A stretch of 64,000 nucleotides of DNA from Mactra quadrangularis (lineage: Eukaryota > Mollusca > Bivalvia > Venerida > Mactridae): positions 2,418,001-2,482,000 of the forward strand of contig CM046304.1 of assembly GCA_025267735.1 (NCBI GenBank), read 5' to 3'. Both the position numbers and the translations under genes were made by a program. Below the pieces are notes generated by a model that did not search any database, had not been told where the DNA came from, and was given only the letters and a program-made list of their open reading frames with translations. This document shows, piece after piece, positions 46,601 to 59,100 of the stretch; position 1 is the stretch's first letter; each line of letters begins with the position of its first letter.

Positions 46601-49600
46601 GTAGTTTGAATAATAATCATGCGTGCACATACAAGGAAATGTGCAAAAAGCCTTCCCTTTACAAACATACAAACTGTCCTATAATCTTATAACATACATG
46701 TGAAAGAGGCGACATGTAGATCCTGGGTCGGCAATTATAACTACATATATAATGGTTTGTGTATACTGAGTTTCGTCGGATAGACTAAGATTATACAGAG
46801 TTCGTATAATTTACTATTATGATTACTGTATATTGATTTTAAGAATTTACATTTCATTTCTTAATTTTCCCCGTGTGGTGCCTCTCGTTCCGTTCCGTTC
46901 CATTTCGTTCCGTTTCGCAAAGTACCAATAGCCTCTCAGACAGACAGCTTTGACCACAACAACAAACAGATCATCTATATTTACGCTAAAATGTCCTTAC
47001 ATTGTTTATTCTTAATATTTCTTCATTTATAATTTCAGATTAAACCGAGATCATATCAACCAATATAAAACACTATGTGGTTATAACCTACATGATGCTA
47101 CTCCTATTTGTTATGCTGAGCTATTATTTATAAAACCAATCATCACTCTAATAACATCAACAAAGTTTTGTGTGTCTCCTTTAGGTTAGTAATTAGCCAG
47201 ATTTTTCAACAACAATAATTCCGCTAATAGTTTGTGAAACAAGGGCAAGTGTCCGGGCGTCCGGTTTTGTTAACAATTGCGTTAAAGTTTTTAATTTGGC
47301 ATATATTTCTGCCATTTATTGTCAGATCTTTACGATAACATACTATGTGATGAACAGAATTTGGAAGTAACTGCAACTCTATCTGGCTTTATTATGGATT
47401 ATTTCCCTTTGAAATTTTTGCGGTAATGAATTTAAATTTGGCTTTAATGTGGTTTCCAATTTACATTTCTTGTTAATTAGTTGTCTTGCATTACAAAGAG
47501 ACTTTTGCCTTGACCACTAGCCTGAAAAATTGAACTAGCGAAATTTGATTTGGGCTAGGAAAGTTTACTTATTTCATCGCTAGTTGGTAATTTTGCCTAT
47601 GTAGATGTAGACTACTTTGTGAATTTATATTTGAAAGTTGAATTAAAACATAATTTTCAAAATTCCACTCATATTTTGCAAGTATGTGAGTTTAAATTTA
47701 AGCCCTAAATAATCTATTGAGATGAATATTTTATTCATTTCAGGTTTAATACATTTACGTCAGACAATCAAACAACATTGTTGTTTAGATAAAATTGATA
47801 AAGATAATACTTTGACTGCTGAAGTACAAGTAAAACAATACAGGTACTATATTCTTACTTATCAAAGAACAAACTTTCCTCAAAACATCGTTGCCAGAGT
47901 GACCTCTCTTTGTGCCTATTCTCACACAAATAGTGAGGGGACGTGGTCAAATGGTTAAGATGTTGGACAGGTGATCATTGGATAACCAGCTCCAAATTGG
48001 TTCCAATTCCATCCAAAACCTACCCTGTTGTTTCCTTGAGCAATAAACTTATATTATTATCTCAGCACTGATGGGCAAGAAAATTGAATTATTATAAACT
48101 TAACTAAATACAAATTGTAAAATATCATAAAATTAAAAATAAATATATTAGCAGCAAATTGTGATTATATATTGAATATGGAAAAAAATGACTACGAAAG
48201 TTGATGGAACCCTCTTATTATAAAAGTTGTCGAACCAACAACTATTTCTGTGAACTCGGAACATGGGCTAAATTGGAAGACTGAATTTAAAGGTACTCAT
48301 TCACAGATTTCAACTAAAATATCAACTTTTTCTGAAACTATCTAAATTGTTTGGAAACATTTTTAAGCAGAAAATTAGTGATTTGATAATGACAATTTTA
48401 GTGCAAATTGACATACAAGTACGAATGATGGTGTATCAAGTAGTAAAAATCTTCCCCGTATGTCATGGTACAGACAATTTTTGTGCATTTTTGTGACTTT
48501 TATTGTATATTTCTTGCAATCTATAGGTCAGTTTGTCCTAAAATATTAAGACTCATTTTTGTGGACACATTTACAGACACTGAATGGTGTTTTGGAAATA
48601 TTTAAAAAATCTTAACCAAATCTGTGAACTTGTACCTTAAACAATTTCAACAAATCTTGTTGTTTCTTTTCCAGGGAGAATGATCGTGGAGTGGAGATAG
48701 ACATTCTTACACAACTTTATAATGACAAACAACTTTGCATATGGGAAGGTACTACAACGTTATTTTCTAGAAAACGGTCTGTACAGAGAAGGAAAAATAT
48801 AAAAAAACTGGATGGTAAGTTAAAAAATTTATTAGCCGGATTTTTCAACCTGTCATTAAAAATAGCGTTAAAGTTTTTCTTTACCATATATTTCTGCCAT
48901 TTATTGTCAGATCTTTATGAAACTTCAAACAATGATAACATACTATGTGATGACCAGAATCAGAAAAGTAACTGCAACTCTACCTGTCTTTATTATGGAT
49001 ATACAAATGTATATGGTTTATATTGGGTTATTTTTTAAATCCGGCTTTAATGTGGTTTCCACATTACATTTCTTGTTTTACAGAGGATTTCATGTGTGAA
49101 GAAGAGGCCTCAGTACCAGGTAACTGTGGTGTAAAATTTGCTAGAATATCCGGTGACTGGAACCCTCACCATTTATATTGGTGGTCTGCTTGGTTAGTTG
49201 GTTTTAGCAAGCCTATAGCTCATGGAATGTGGACTTTATCTAAGGCTTTATCTGTTTTCCTTCACAGTAAGTAATGAGTTTTTAAACATTCATGAAAAAG
49301 TCACATTAAGACTGCTTGTTCACAGACATTGTTGGATACTCATTTGTTTTGAATATCGTTGACAAATAATGCCCTTTGTTACCAAGGAGGGTTCACAGAT
49401 TTTAACTAATATATAAAATTTTCTAATACGCCTATAAGTTTATGGAGTCGATTCAGAGTACATGTAATTTAGAATTGTGTTCTTCTAAATTTAGATCTTT
49501 TGAAATGACAATTGTCTCACAAATAATTTTTTTCAGTACAGTTTTATTACAAGGACCGTCAAGAACTTTTTCTTCTCAAAATAAGCATTTGTAACTAGGA

Positions 49601-50040
49601 AATTGTCAAAAAATGCATTTTTTGCAGTTACTCTAGGAATCCATTATAGTGGAATTTAACTGCATAGCAGTAGGTATTGCTTTGTTCACTTCACCAGTGG
49701 GTTTGAAACTTACTTTTTTATCAGGGATTCTTAAGGAATCCTTAGTTACTCTAAGATTCCTGTTTATCTTTAGGAATTCCTCCAATAAATGACAAAACAT
49801 TTGAGTACAGATTTGTGGATACAAATTTGAAATATTCATTTTTTATCTTCAGAGAATGGTGACCAACTGGATGAGAAACATGAAATTGTATGTGAATTTA
49901 AACGACCATTGCTTATGCCTGGTAAAATATCAATAAAATATGAGGATCCAAATACAGCTTACTATAAACAATGTAAAATAAAAGTTGAAGATGTCAAGAC
50001 TGGTGTTCCACATTTAGTGGCTACGTTGAAACACTTATAA
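43620..50040 (+). CDS. Membrane-anchored double-hotdog MaoC-like acyl dehydratase/hydratase
   Basis: Exons 43620-43927, 47039-47184, 47744-47843, 48675-48814, 49084-49266, 49853-50040; frame continuous, 354 residues. Residues 1-32 form a hydrophobic N-terminal anchor (MWPLLALVGKLVTFIK...). Residues about 110-215 form a first hotdog unit with LCGYNLHDATPICYAELLF and CVSPLGLIHLRQTIKQ. Residues about 230-350 form the catalytic unit with ARISGDWNPHHLYWWSAWLV and GFSKPIAHGMW. The hydratase-2 signature [ST]GDxNPxH is intact, with Asp256 and His261 in the positions of the catalytic pair. MaoC-type enzymes hydrate trans-2-enoyl-thioesters. The order of the two units and the phrase GF..PIAHGMWT closely resemble actinobacterial MaoC-like proteins as I remember them. 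Substrate and compartment are unknown. The ATG was chosen because it begins the hydrophobic stretch in frame with exon 2. Intron 1 holds a 2.3-kb transposon. Confidence 0.88.
44255..44578. mobile_element. Possible hAT-like MITE
   Basis: CAGGGCTGGACATTAAG at the left and TTAATATTGAGTCCTGCCG at the right are diverged inverted ends like those at 21.94 kb. It lies in intron 1 of the MaoC-like gene, just left of the large element. Confidence 0.5.
44640..46933. mobile_element. 2.3-kb inverted-repeat transposon built from ~360-bp palindromic repeats
   Basis: The termini are GGCTATTGGTACTTTGCG and its exact inverse CGCAAAGTACCAATAGCC, continuing as CGTTCC/GGAACG-rich TIRs. Flanks are TCTCAGACA at 44631-44639 and 46934-46942, an exact 9-bp duplication. 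The left arm (to about 46385) has five copies of a ~360-bp unit starting TATGTAGTTATAATTGCCGA (44822, 45182, 45543, ~45910, 46266). Units are joined by palindromes TTGCGAAACGGAACG inverted around CACACA (centres near 45052, 45412, 45772, 46136). The right arm (46386-46933) is one inverted unit plus the unique terminal ~190 bp that also begins the left arm. No transposase frame; internal short frames come from the repeats. The 9-bp duplication and long TIRs fit the Mutator superfamily. Confidence 0.9.
47240..47470 (+). repeat. Dispersed repeat in MaoC-like intron 2
   Basis: Contains GTGTCCGGGCGTCCGG, TTAACAATTGCGTTAAAG, TATTTCTGCCATTTATTGTC and GGCTTTAATGTGGTTTCCA. The right part recurs in intron 4 (48866-49076) and the left part, inverted, near 11.95-12.05 kb. 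Confidence 0.75.
47932..48085 (+). repeat. SINE-C, tRNA-like SINE
   Basis: GGGGACGTGGTCAAATGGTT is an A-box-like head, GGTTCCAATTCCATCC the B-box region, and TTCCTTGAGCAATAAACTTA the family tail. Confidence 0.6.
48287..48640. mobile_element. TTAA-flanked MITE, 'GGTACTCATTCACAGA' family
   Basis: TTAAAGGTACTCATTCACAG at the left is inverted as CTGTGAACTTGTACCTTAA at the right. TTAA at both edges is the piggyBac-type target. The sister copy is at 8.05 kb. It ends 34 bp before exon 4 of the MaoC-like gene. Confidence 0.85.
48866..49076 (+). repeat. Dispersed repeat in MaoC-like intron 4
   Basis: Same repeat as at 47.24-47.47 kb (TATTTCTGCCATTTATTGTC, CATACTATGTGATGACCAGA, GGCTTTAATGTGGTTTCC). 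It stops 7 bp before exon 5. Confidence 0.75.
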
Positions 50041-50204
50041 CAGATACAATGTAATGAGGCGGTGCATGTCGGCAATGTCCACTGGTCTGGTTTTGTTCAT
50101 GTCATTCTAGTCATTGGATTTATGGTTCCTGTAACACTTTGACAGTACATGTGTGCTATTTTGAACCATTCTATCATTAAAAGTTGATATTCAAGAGATT
50201 TACA

Positions 50205-50573
50205 CATTCGGAACGACCTCGGCGATCATCTACGAAGATACACCTCGGATATCAATCGTAGTAGAAATACAACAAAGTTATGAGGTCCGGCGATTAACCT
50301 CATAGGTTAAGTAGTACCGATGTAAACAATCAACATGGCAGATCATTTTGCAGAAAGTATCGAGTACACAAAAATGTTTGAGGATCAACTTTGATTTGAG
50401 TGAATATCAGTTACAGGCATTGAAGAGCTTTAACTGCCCATAATCGTCATTTTTGGTGTGTGCCAGCGTTCCAAACGTTGGGAACGAGGCTAGATTCTAT
50501 TATGGAACTACTTTCGCTCCTAGTGATATCCGAGGTGTATTTGCGTGGAAAATCGCCGAGGTAGTTCCGAATG
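50205..50573. mobile_element. Mutator-like MITE, CATTCGGAAC ends, 369 bp
   Basis: The left end CATTCGGAACGACCTCGGCG and the right end CGCCGAGGTAGTTCCGAATG are inverted, as are TACACCTCGGATATCA and TGATATCCGAGGTGTA further in. It is flanked by an exact 9-bp duplication, AGATTTACA (50196-50204 and 50574-50582). It lies between the MaoC-like stop codon and the first good AATAAA. A related fragment is near 9.38-9.43 kb. Confidence 0.88.
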
Positions 50574-50651
50574 AGATTTACATGGCTTCCAGCCTCAACT
50601 TGAGCTTTTACCTATAAGACCTTGCTGCTGAAGTTCTGTGACTGGAGTGAA

Positions 50652-50657
50652 AATAAA
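50652..50657 (+). promoter_or_regulatory. Candidate polyadenylation signal, MaoC-like gene
   Basis: AATAAA about 610 bp after the stop codon; another AATAAA-rich stretch follows near 50795. Confidence 0.4.
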
Positions 50658-50867
50658 AATAATAAGATCTTTCTCATTTTATGACAAGGTCTTTAAAACT
50701 GATGATATTTTGTTTCGAATCGGTATTTTAGAAAATTATTTACATTAATTTTATGATATATCATTTTGAACATGGTGCATGTATTGATTAATGAAAATAA
50801 AAAGTCATTTATTTAAAAAAAATTATGTCTTTGTATTTTTCATTTTGTTAACCCATGTGTTTACAAC

Positions 50868-51221
50868 TAATGCCTCAATCCCATAAAATCTGGGCTTGTT
50901 GCGGACCTGTATGTGCAGACAGTCGTAAGCCGTGGGAAGCCTCGGGTATTAAGATGACTGTACACACATGGCACAAAACAACACACCCATACCAAGCCGT
51001 AGCTGGAAGATATGCAATTTTAATCCTAACTCGGTCACGATTGTGTTCACGATTTGACTTTGAAACTGATATGCGTATCCATGGCTCATCTCACAGTCCC
51101 TGGTAAAAACGCAACAGTGGGTACAGGTAAGCAATAGTTTGTACGAGTCCTTGCGGAACTTGATCACACGGCGCCCATCAATGCCCTTACGGCTATTTTT
51201 TATGTTTATGGGACTGTAGCA
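50868..51221. mobile_element. MITE, 'GCTACAGTCCCAT' family (inverted copy)
   Basis: AATGCCTCAATCCCATAAAA ... TTTATGTTTATGGGACTGTAGC. The third copy of the family seen at 29.9 and 32.1 kb, in opposite orientation. Confidence 0.8.
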
Positions 51222-52707
51222 TAAGACTGTGTAGGGGACTTAGTAATTTGTATCTAAAGGTTACCAAGCCAATGTTGTAACCACTTGGCCATTGTCTTTA
51301 TTGTAAAAACAGAACAAGCTACTAAAACAAGTTGTATCATTTTTATTAATAAAAATGTATATTTTAAATTAGTGACAAAGTAAAAAATTAAATAAAAAAC
51401 ACATCAAAAACATAATTATTTTATATCACAATCTAAAAAATATAATTTTTATCAAAAACAAATGCATAAAATACAGTCTATGAAATTAGGATATGAAAGT
51501 GGTTGTCTGAACAGATCATTTTAAGAGCAAGCACTATATCTAATTTGCAGAATTTTTGATTGCCCCAATGAAATTGTTGGTTGCCTAAACTAAAAGATGG
51601 TTGTCCTGGGCAACCGTACACCCTCTAATTTCGTAGACTGAAAAGATAGAAATATAATTTTGTATAATAAATAAAGTATCTAAATTTTACATAATCTGTA
51701 AAAAATAATAAATACATATAATTAAATAAATTGAAACTCTAATAGATTTGATTTGCAACTCAAGTTGATGGGTTTTTCAAGCTGAAAAACTTTGTAACAG
51801 TAGCCTGTTCAATTACCCGGAACGTTCCAATACGTTCCATAACGTATGGATCAGAACAACTAAACCCAAAGACAACTTAACCTGAGTCAACTCCATCCCA
51901 TACTAGCGTGTTGAGTTGTCCCAACTTTGGGTTGAGTTATCCAAGGGTTGAGCTGTTTTCTGGTTGAGTCGTCAAATACCCGTAACGTTCGCTAACAGTT
52001 GTTACTGAACATGCGGCTGAATTAGCAGTGTCGTACAAAGTTGAAATAAAAATGTTAGAACACAGAACAATAGGATTTTATCTGTGTTGCTTACTTTTCA
52101 GCAATAATATTTAAAATAACTTTGTTCTGCACAGATGTATCCGGTGCAAACATACCGTATTCAGCTGGGAAAAAAATCAAGTTCCGAAACAGTCACTAAC
52201 AAACATAGACTGATAGACAAATCCTGAAAAAAGGTCTGTCTAGATTTGCAGGTTTACAGGACCAACTCTCCGGCAAAGAATCTCATTTATACAGTTTTCA
52301 ATTGATCAAAATATGTAAAATGGCTCCAGTTCTGTAAAATTTCGATCTTCACATGACCTACTGTCTGGTAAAAATGGTTGAGTTTCCAAATAAGAACTAT
52401 TGGCTGCAATAATATCATAAAAATACTTTTTATAATAAATAATATGTAAACAAAAATTACATAAATATTTTGTTAGAGACTATTACAGTTAGGATGGAAT
52501 AAAATAATAATTAATGTTTAAACAATTAATGATTAATGCACATGGTATTGTTAGGTCCGGGTACAAATATAATGCTATCAAAAATAGATTATAATACAAT
52601 TTTTGTAAAAATAAAGTTGTATACAGTATAAAATGTTGGTTACAAAATATTTCATGATAAAAACAAAAATGTAGGAAAATATTAGTCAAAATTATGCATA
52701 TGTATTG
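51222..52707. other. Intergenic, no gene seen
   Basis: AT-rich. 51780-52010 holds a GC-richer, partly self-complementary patch (CCCGGAACGTTCC, GTTGAGTTGTCC, CCCGTAACGTTCG) that may be a decayed inverted-repeat element. Confidence 0.4.
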
Positions 52708-52888
52708 TTAAATTTTATTCAACAGACAATGGTGCATACATTAACCCCGCTGATTTAGATGCTGAATATTTGTAAGATAATCTGGGTACATAAATATGGA
52801 TATCTATTTTGTAGATATTTAGTACAGATGTACTGTAGTAAGTATTTAAATCAGCGGGGTTTGTGCATAACAATTAAATAAAATGTAA
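52708..52888. mobile_element. Long-TIR MITE, 'GTCAGTGGCGCATACATTAA' family
   Basis: TTAAATTTTATTCAACAGAC and CCCCGCTGATTTAGATGC at the left; GTATTTAAATCAGCGGGGTT and AATTAAATAAAATGTAA at the right. Confidence 0.8.
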
Positions 52889-55800
52889 CATATTAAAACA
52901 AATCAAATATGATTATAATAATAATATTAATAATAAAGACTTTATTTAAAGAGGCAACACAGTTAGGCAGAGCCCTATCTTCCCTGTGAGCCTCTTTTTT
53001 CTTAATGATTGAGTAAATGCTTAACAATTCTTGTAAAAAAATACAATACATAAGGAGATTAGCAGAGTTAAGATAGAAACAAGAAAAAAAAGGAACTTAT
53101 ATATAGTAGACTACATGTATATCTGGAATTCAAATATTTGGGTTATAATTATGTGGTAAGGAATGTATAAAAAGAGTATTGCACAAAGAATATTCAAAGA
53201 AATTAGATTACTTTTTCTAAATGAAACAATACAAGATTCAACATTATTATAAAATATATACGCCTAGAACTAAAATAAAAGAGACAGTATAGTTGTGGAG
53301 ACAGCTTTAGGAATACTTAAAAACAAAACAATACAATACTACAGTTATTCTAAAGTAGAAATATGAACTATCACTCCTGACAAACATTTACCTCAATTTT
53401 TTAAAACATTCTGAAATTCGTACATGACAATTATTCATCAACATGTTGCTTTGTTTAAAATCATGAGATTGTCAATATGAGAAAATAAATGAATAACAAA
53501 ATATAATTATAGTAATATCATAAAAATTCTCTTTAAACAGTGATATAGAAGTCGCTTCCTTGTTAGCTTTGCACATTCCTTTTCAATATAACACACAAAA
53601 AATGCAGTTGAAAAGAGTATTCTTAAATTTTGCACATAATTATAACATTTGCACATTTAATCATCAACTTTCATTGATCAGAACACACAAACTCTTATGT
53701 GTACCTATGCCGCCGCACTGCATGTTAGATAATGACTTTAAATAAAGACCACAACAAGTTGATTGTGTGTTCTAAGGATTTCTTTCAGGAAAAAATGGGG
53801 CCAGCGAGCAAATGATTTTTTTTTCAAATCTTAATTTCAGTTGCTTTACATAGCGGTTTGATCAAATTTTTATGAGTGAGCAAGGAAATAAAAATATTTT
53901 TTGTAAAAACTGTCAAAAATATGGTGTGAGCGAATCCATAGAACACATGATCAACTTGTTGAGGCCTAAGTAATGATGTCCATTTAAGAAGGCTTGTAGA
54001 CATGCCTAGTTGAGCTGGAAATGTGATAAAAATGGAAAACATGCTTACAAAATGAATGAACAAAATTACCCTGTTATTTATGTTTTGATGCATAAAAACT
54101 AACGACACAAGCCTTAACTTTAACTAATAAACTTTTCTAGCAGCAATAACAAATCATCTGGCCCTAAGAGACCATTGGTTTAAGAATAAATATACATTCT
54201 ACAGATGCAGAAAATCATGCGCTAGAGTCTGAGTGAGTTTTTTAGGGAGAAGCAATGTTTTGAGTTTTATCAACAACACTTCAATAAAGGGCTAAAACAT
54301 AATTCCCTGATATTCCTAGGTTCTCATCTCTTATTCTCTGCAAATAATAGTCTTATGAGTCATAAGCAATGGTAAGTGGTAATGCTTTAAGCCTAGGCAG
54401 CATATCATCAAAAATCTAACAATAATTTAACAATACAACATAGAAGGATTAATGATTAAAATTGGTCTTGAGACCCTTGATAATATGGGCCCCTGTCCCC
54501 TCTAACCATATGAGATTTCAGCAGTTTGAGGTCAGCAAACTTGGCCCCTCATCTACTAAAGTCTTAACTACAGATCCCCACATTTAACAGTTGTCCTTCT
54601 TGTATTTAACAACACATACTATTTACTAAAATATAAGTACAATAAAACTATTGGATGTATCACAAAAATTTCAGATTTTAAATCCTTGAACAAACAATTT
54701 AATCAGTTCATAGAATAAACAAACACATTAACCATAACCCTAATATACCAGTTTATAATTTGAACAAACACATAAACTAACCCTTGTAGATCGAACACAA
54801 AATAAACACTTAACTGTGTCAAGTCAACATTTGTATCTCATATAATATAAAAGTTTAAGTCTAGATTTGACAAAATAAACACTTTACTGTGTCAAGTCAC
54901 AAATTGTGTATTCATTTATACAATGCATTTAAGTCTTGATTTCGTAAAGTAAAACTATCCATTCTGTATTATAAAAGTGTAAAATAATTATTGCTCGAAT
55001 AAATTTCATCATTCGTAAAAATGCAGTCATGATAAAATTCTGTAATAGATAAATTGAGCTGATATGACATAAAAATAATAATATCATTAACATTACATTC
55101 ATAACACAATCATTTGTTTTAAACAATTGCATAGTTAAACCAGGACCCATAGGTCAGGGGTTAAACAGATCTAAACATTTATATCACTAGCCTACAGGCT
55201 TACTAACAGTAAATAGACTACTCCTAAACTTATATGTAATGATTTCCTGAATAAAATACATCATGAGTAAAAATATGATAACATTTTTAAAATATAATAC
55301 ATGGAATTTTATGTAACATAATAAAATTAATGAATTCTTAAATAAATATCCATTAACAATTTATTTGATACCATACATTTTGTGGGCTTAGAGAAAAAGG
55401 GTCGTAACTCAATATAAGAAAAGATTGAGTTACAACCATTCAGCGCTAAACTGATAATTATATATTACTTCAAAAGTCACTATTGGTTAAAATTATTCAT
55501 TTATTACAATTAACAATATTACAAAACATGTGAGCATAAGACAAAATCAGAAAGTATAGTTCGTTTTTTCTTAATTGTCAAAACATGAATAATTTCACGG
55601 TGAATGCGTTTGTCAAAATCATCGTTGTGATACATCCATGAGTTTCCGAAAGTGTGTGTAATGATCGAGTAAAGCTGCTTATGCCGTATGATATGTTTTA
55701 GTCAAGATATATTTAATAACAACTAGGCCTCCAGTACAAAAACAATGCATTCAGTCACCATGAAATTATTCCAGCTTTGACAGTTGAGAAAAACAGACTA

Positions 55801-56182
55801 TACAAGGAGGCATTTCCATGACAACATGGTCACATTATATAAGTTTTCAGCATTATGATTGAAGTACCTCTGAAATGCTGTAATTCTACTGGAAACAGAG
55901 ACTGTATGACTAAATATCATGGTTTTTACTGAAAACAATTGAACGATGTTGATACCCTTGTCACATTTGATTAAAACACAATTACAAAGCATCTTGATGG
56001 GTGAGCATACCTCATTGTATCCAATTCCAAACACACTTCATACAATTTGACATGTTAGTATGTTTTAGACATTGCATTTGATCGGTCATGAATTTTACAT
56101 TAAATTCCAAAATGTACAAAATATGCACAAATGTCTACCGTAATAAAATGGAAGCTTCCCAAAATGCAACAATTTATTGCCT
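52889..56182. other. Intergenic / possible 3' UTR of the elongase gene
   Basis: No protein gene can be supported. It lies downstream of the minus-strand elongase, so part may be its 3' UTR. 52935-53000 (AAAGAGGCAACACAGTTAGG) looks like a dispersed-repeat end. An imperfect tandem pair of ~75 bp (ACACTTAACTGTGTCAAGTC / ACACTTTACTGTGTCAAGTC) lies at 54797-54948. Confidence 0.4.
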
Positions 56183-59100
56183 TCAATCTTTCCTTTTTCT
56201 AAGTCTTGATTTAATGTCCGATGTTTCGTGTGACACTCCATTCTGTTTGATTTCACCATTCTGTTCAATCTTTTTCTCACGTGCGGCACGAGCAGCCTTG
56301 GCCTTCTTAGAGTATGTTTGATAATAAAAGTTTGAGAAAAGGGCTATATGTGAGAAGTCGTAGAATATGAGAGCCCAGTTATACATGTTAGGATACCCAC
56401 AATCTTTGTAGATGGCGTATGATGTATGGAATAATATACCCCAGAACTGCATCTGTAAATAATAGAAATAGTACAATATGGTTAGTTTTTTACAAGGGCT
56501 GTCACGATACACCAGAAGAGTATCGCGATATACTGCAATACGCTGGCATCGTATTGTGATACATACCTCGATATATTGTGGGCTTTAAGATTCGTTGTGC
56601 CTCCGCTGAATTTAACAGAAACAAATCATACATGCAGCTACTGACAGAATCTAGTACCTTTAAGCATATACCGTCATATAGGAATGTGACGTGTCCAAAT
56701 CGGTTAAATTATTGTAACTTTATGATAGATGGAATGAACTATGGAAAAACTGACGTTTCGCTACTTTTATTTCATAAAGGGAAGAATTTTCAAATGAAAT
56801 AAAGATATCGCCAAATATCGGTATGTTAAAATCGTACCGCGGTTCATATTGCCGCAGCTGCATATTGCAATCTACCGGTATACCGGTATATTGTGACAGC
56901 CCTAGTTTATACTACAAGTATAGGTGTTGTGAAATGATATCAATTAAGTTACATGACATGTTGATTAAATCATGATCATCATGATCCTTGTTTATCTCAA
57001 TTTCAAAGAATGGTTGCCAACTGATTTGTGTGCGTCGTTTTGACACCTCGTCAGAATGCCAATAATGTCTTAATCTAGTTATGATAAACAAAACAAGTAA
57101 ATCTGTGAGCTAATGCTCACTAGTGATACCCCCGCCAAAATCTAAAAATATGCGACAAACAGGAAGTAGATGAGCAAGGAGGATGAAATCGCTTTACACC
57201 ACATGGGACTATGGGATGAAGCAATATGCAAAGTATTAGGCTGCTGCATGATATAGTTGCTGAGAAAACTGCGATGGAAATTTCGTAACGGACGGACGGA
57301 AGCACGGACGGACGGACAAGGGTAAAACAGTATACCCCCCTCTTCATCGAAGCGGGGTATAATGATTATAGGGTGAAAAAAACTTTCTAGTTTCAAAATT
57401 TATGCTCCAGAGATCACATAAACATAAACAAAAAATTTAAGCTATATATATAATACAAATGTATATATAATACATGTGTAATTTCTTATACAGATAAAGA
57501 AGGGAAAATCAGAATTTCTGATTTTTTAACCAAGATAATAAATATTGCAAATTGACTGTATACATTTTCTAACTTGTTACTTTCCTTCAGTAGAAAGTAT
57601 TTATGCTGATAAATGAACAAAAAATATTACAGGAACAATAGTACATGTAATGATAAACTATTGAACCTACCAATTGCATGACAGTCATATAACGTTTCCA
57701 CCATAAATATTTCTGCATAGCTGGTCCCATAGCTGATAGTAGGTAATATGTATACATTAATACATGTATACCACTGTTAATACTTGCTGAGAAATAGGCT
57801 GAAATATATAAATATGCTGTTTTATTAACATGTATAATATAAGTAAATAATACACTAGGATACAGTTCAATACAATAAAACACAGTACTGGCCTATTGTT
57901 GGTGTTGTTAAATTTTACATTGTCAGTGGTGCATACATGAACCCTGCCAATTTGCCTAATCAGGGCTTTTTTCAGTTTTTGGGGAAGGGACCTGGGCCCT
58001 TTTAATATAGAACATTTGGGGAATTTTATCGCAATTTCATAGATATGGGAACAAAAAATCCAAGGTAAACTGCAAATTTGGGGGAACTGCATGATTTTAA
58101 AAAAATTTCAAGAGGGGGAGGCACCTGTTAACAGCCCCTGTAATATAAAGAAAAATGGTCCTGATAAAAAGGTCTGCTTATGTATAAGCATTATTTGTCT
58201 TGGATTAGCAAAATAATGTTTATAAGGCACAAGAATAGTATCAAAGTGGACATAGTATGTATAATACTTACATTCTCCACCAGGTACATATTTCACACCA
58301 ACATACCAGATTAATGGCATTGTAAAATGATGATATAAATGGAGAAATGATATCTGATTGTTCTTCTTACGAAACATAAAAAATACCTGCAATTATAAAA
58401 TACATACAGGTCATTGGTATATTTCATTCAACTGTCATTGGCGCAAACATTAACCCCACTGATTTAAATATTCAACATTTGTTAATTAAATAGGGCTACA
58501 GTTTCAAAGGGAGATAATTAAAAATATAGATATTGGAAAAGGGGTGATTCAAAAATTTCATGAATGAGCTACAATTTCAAAGGGAAGTCATTTAAAATCC
58601 TTTCAAACAGTTAAAATTTCAAAGGGAGATAATTTTGAAAATCTTATTAAACAATTAAATTACAAAGGGAGATAATTTAATAATCTTATTTAAAAATTCA
58701 ATTTCAATAGGAGGTAATTAAAAATCTTATTAAATAAAACAATTTCAAAGGGAGATAATTCAAAAAAATCTTATCAAATAAGTAACACTTCCACAGGAGG
58801 TAATTCAAATATCTCAATAGTTATGGTTCTTGCATATTGCATTTTGAGAAATTATTTTGGAATGGCTCATCAAAGTGCAAAGGTCAACTTTTACTGCTAG
58901 TAAATATTTGGTTTGGGCAAGTATGATAAATAGCTGATTGTTTAAATTGGCAACCTTCTTTTGAAAATTAATGATAACCCTTAAGTGTAAACAATAAGAA
59001 AGTACATACTGTATCAATTAATTCAATACTTTTGGAGAAGAAGAACCACCAACAAGCTCTAGCTAAACGATCTGATGATATTGTATTCTTTTCTACTGGC

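Noticed and set aside
53824..54108. 94-residue minus-strand open frame in the intergenic region
   Set aside because: Composition is that of AT-rich non-coding DNA; no start context, splice context or recognised motif.
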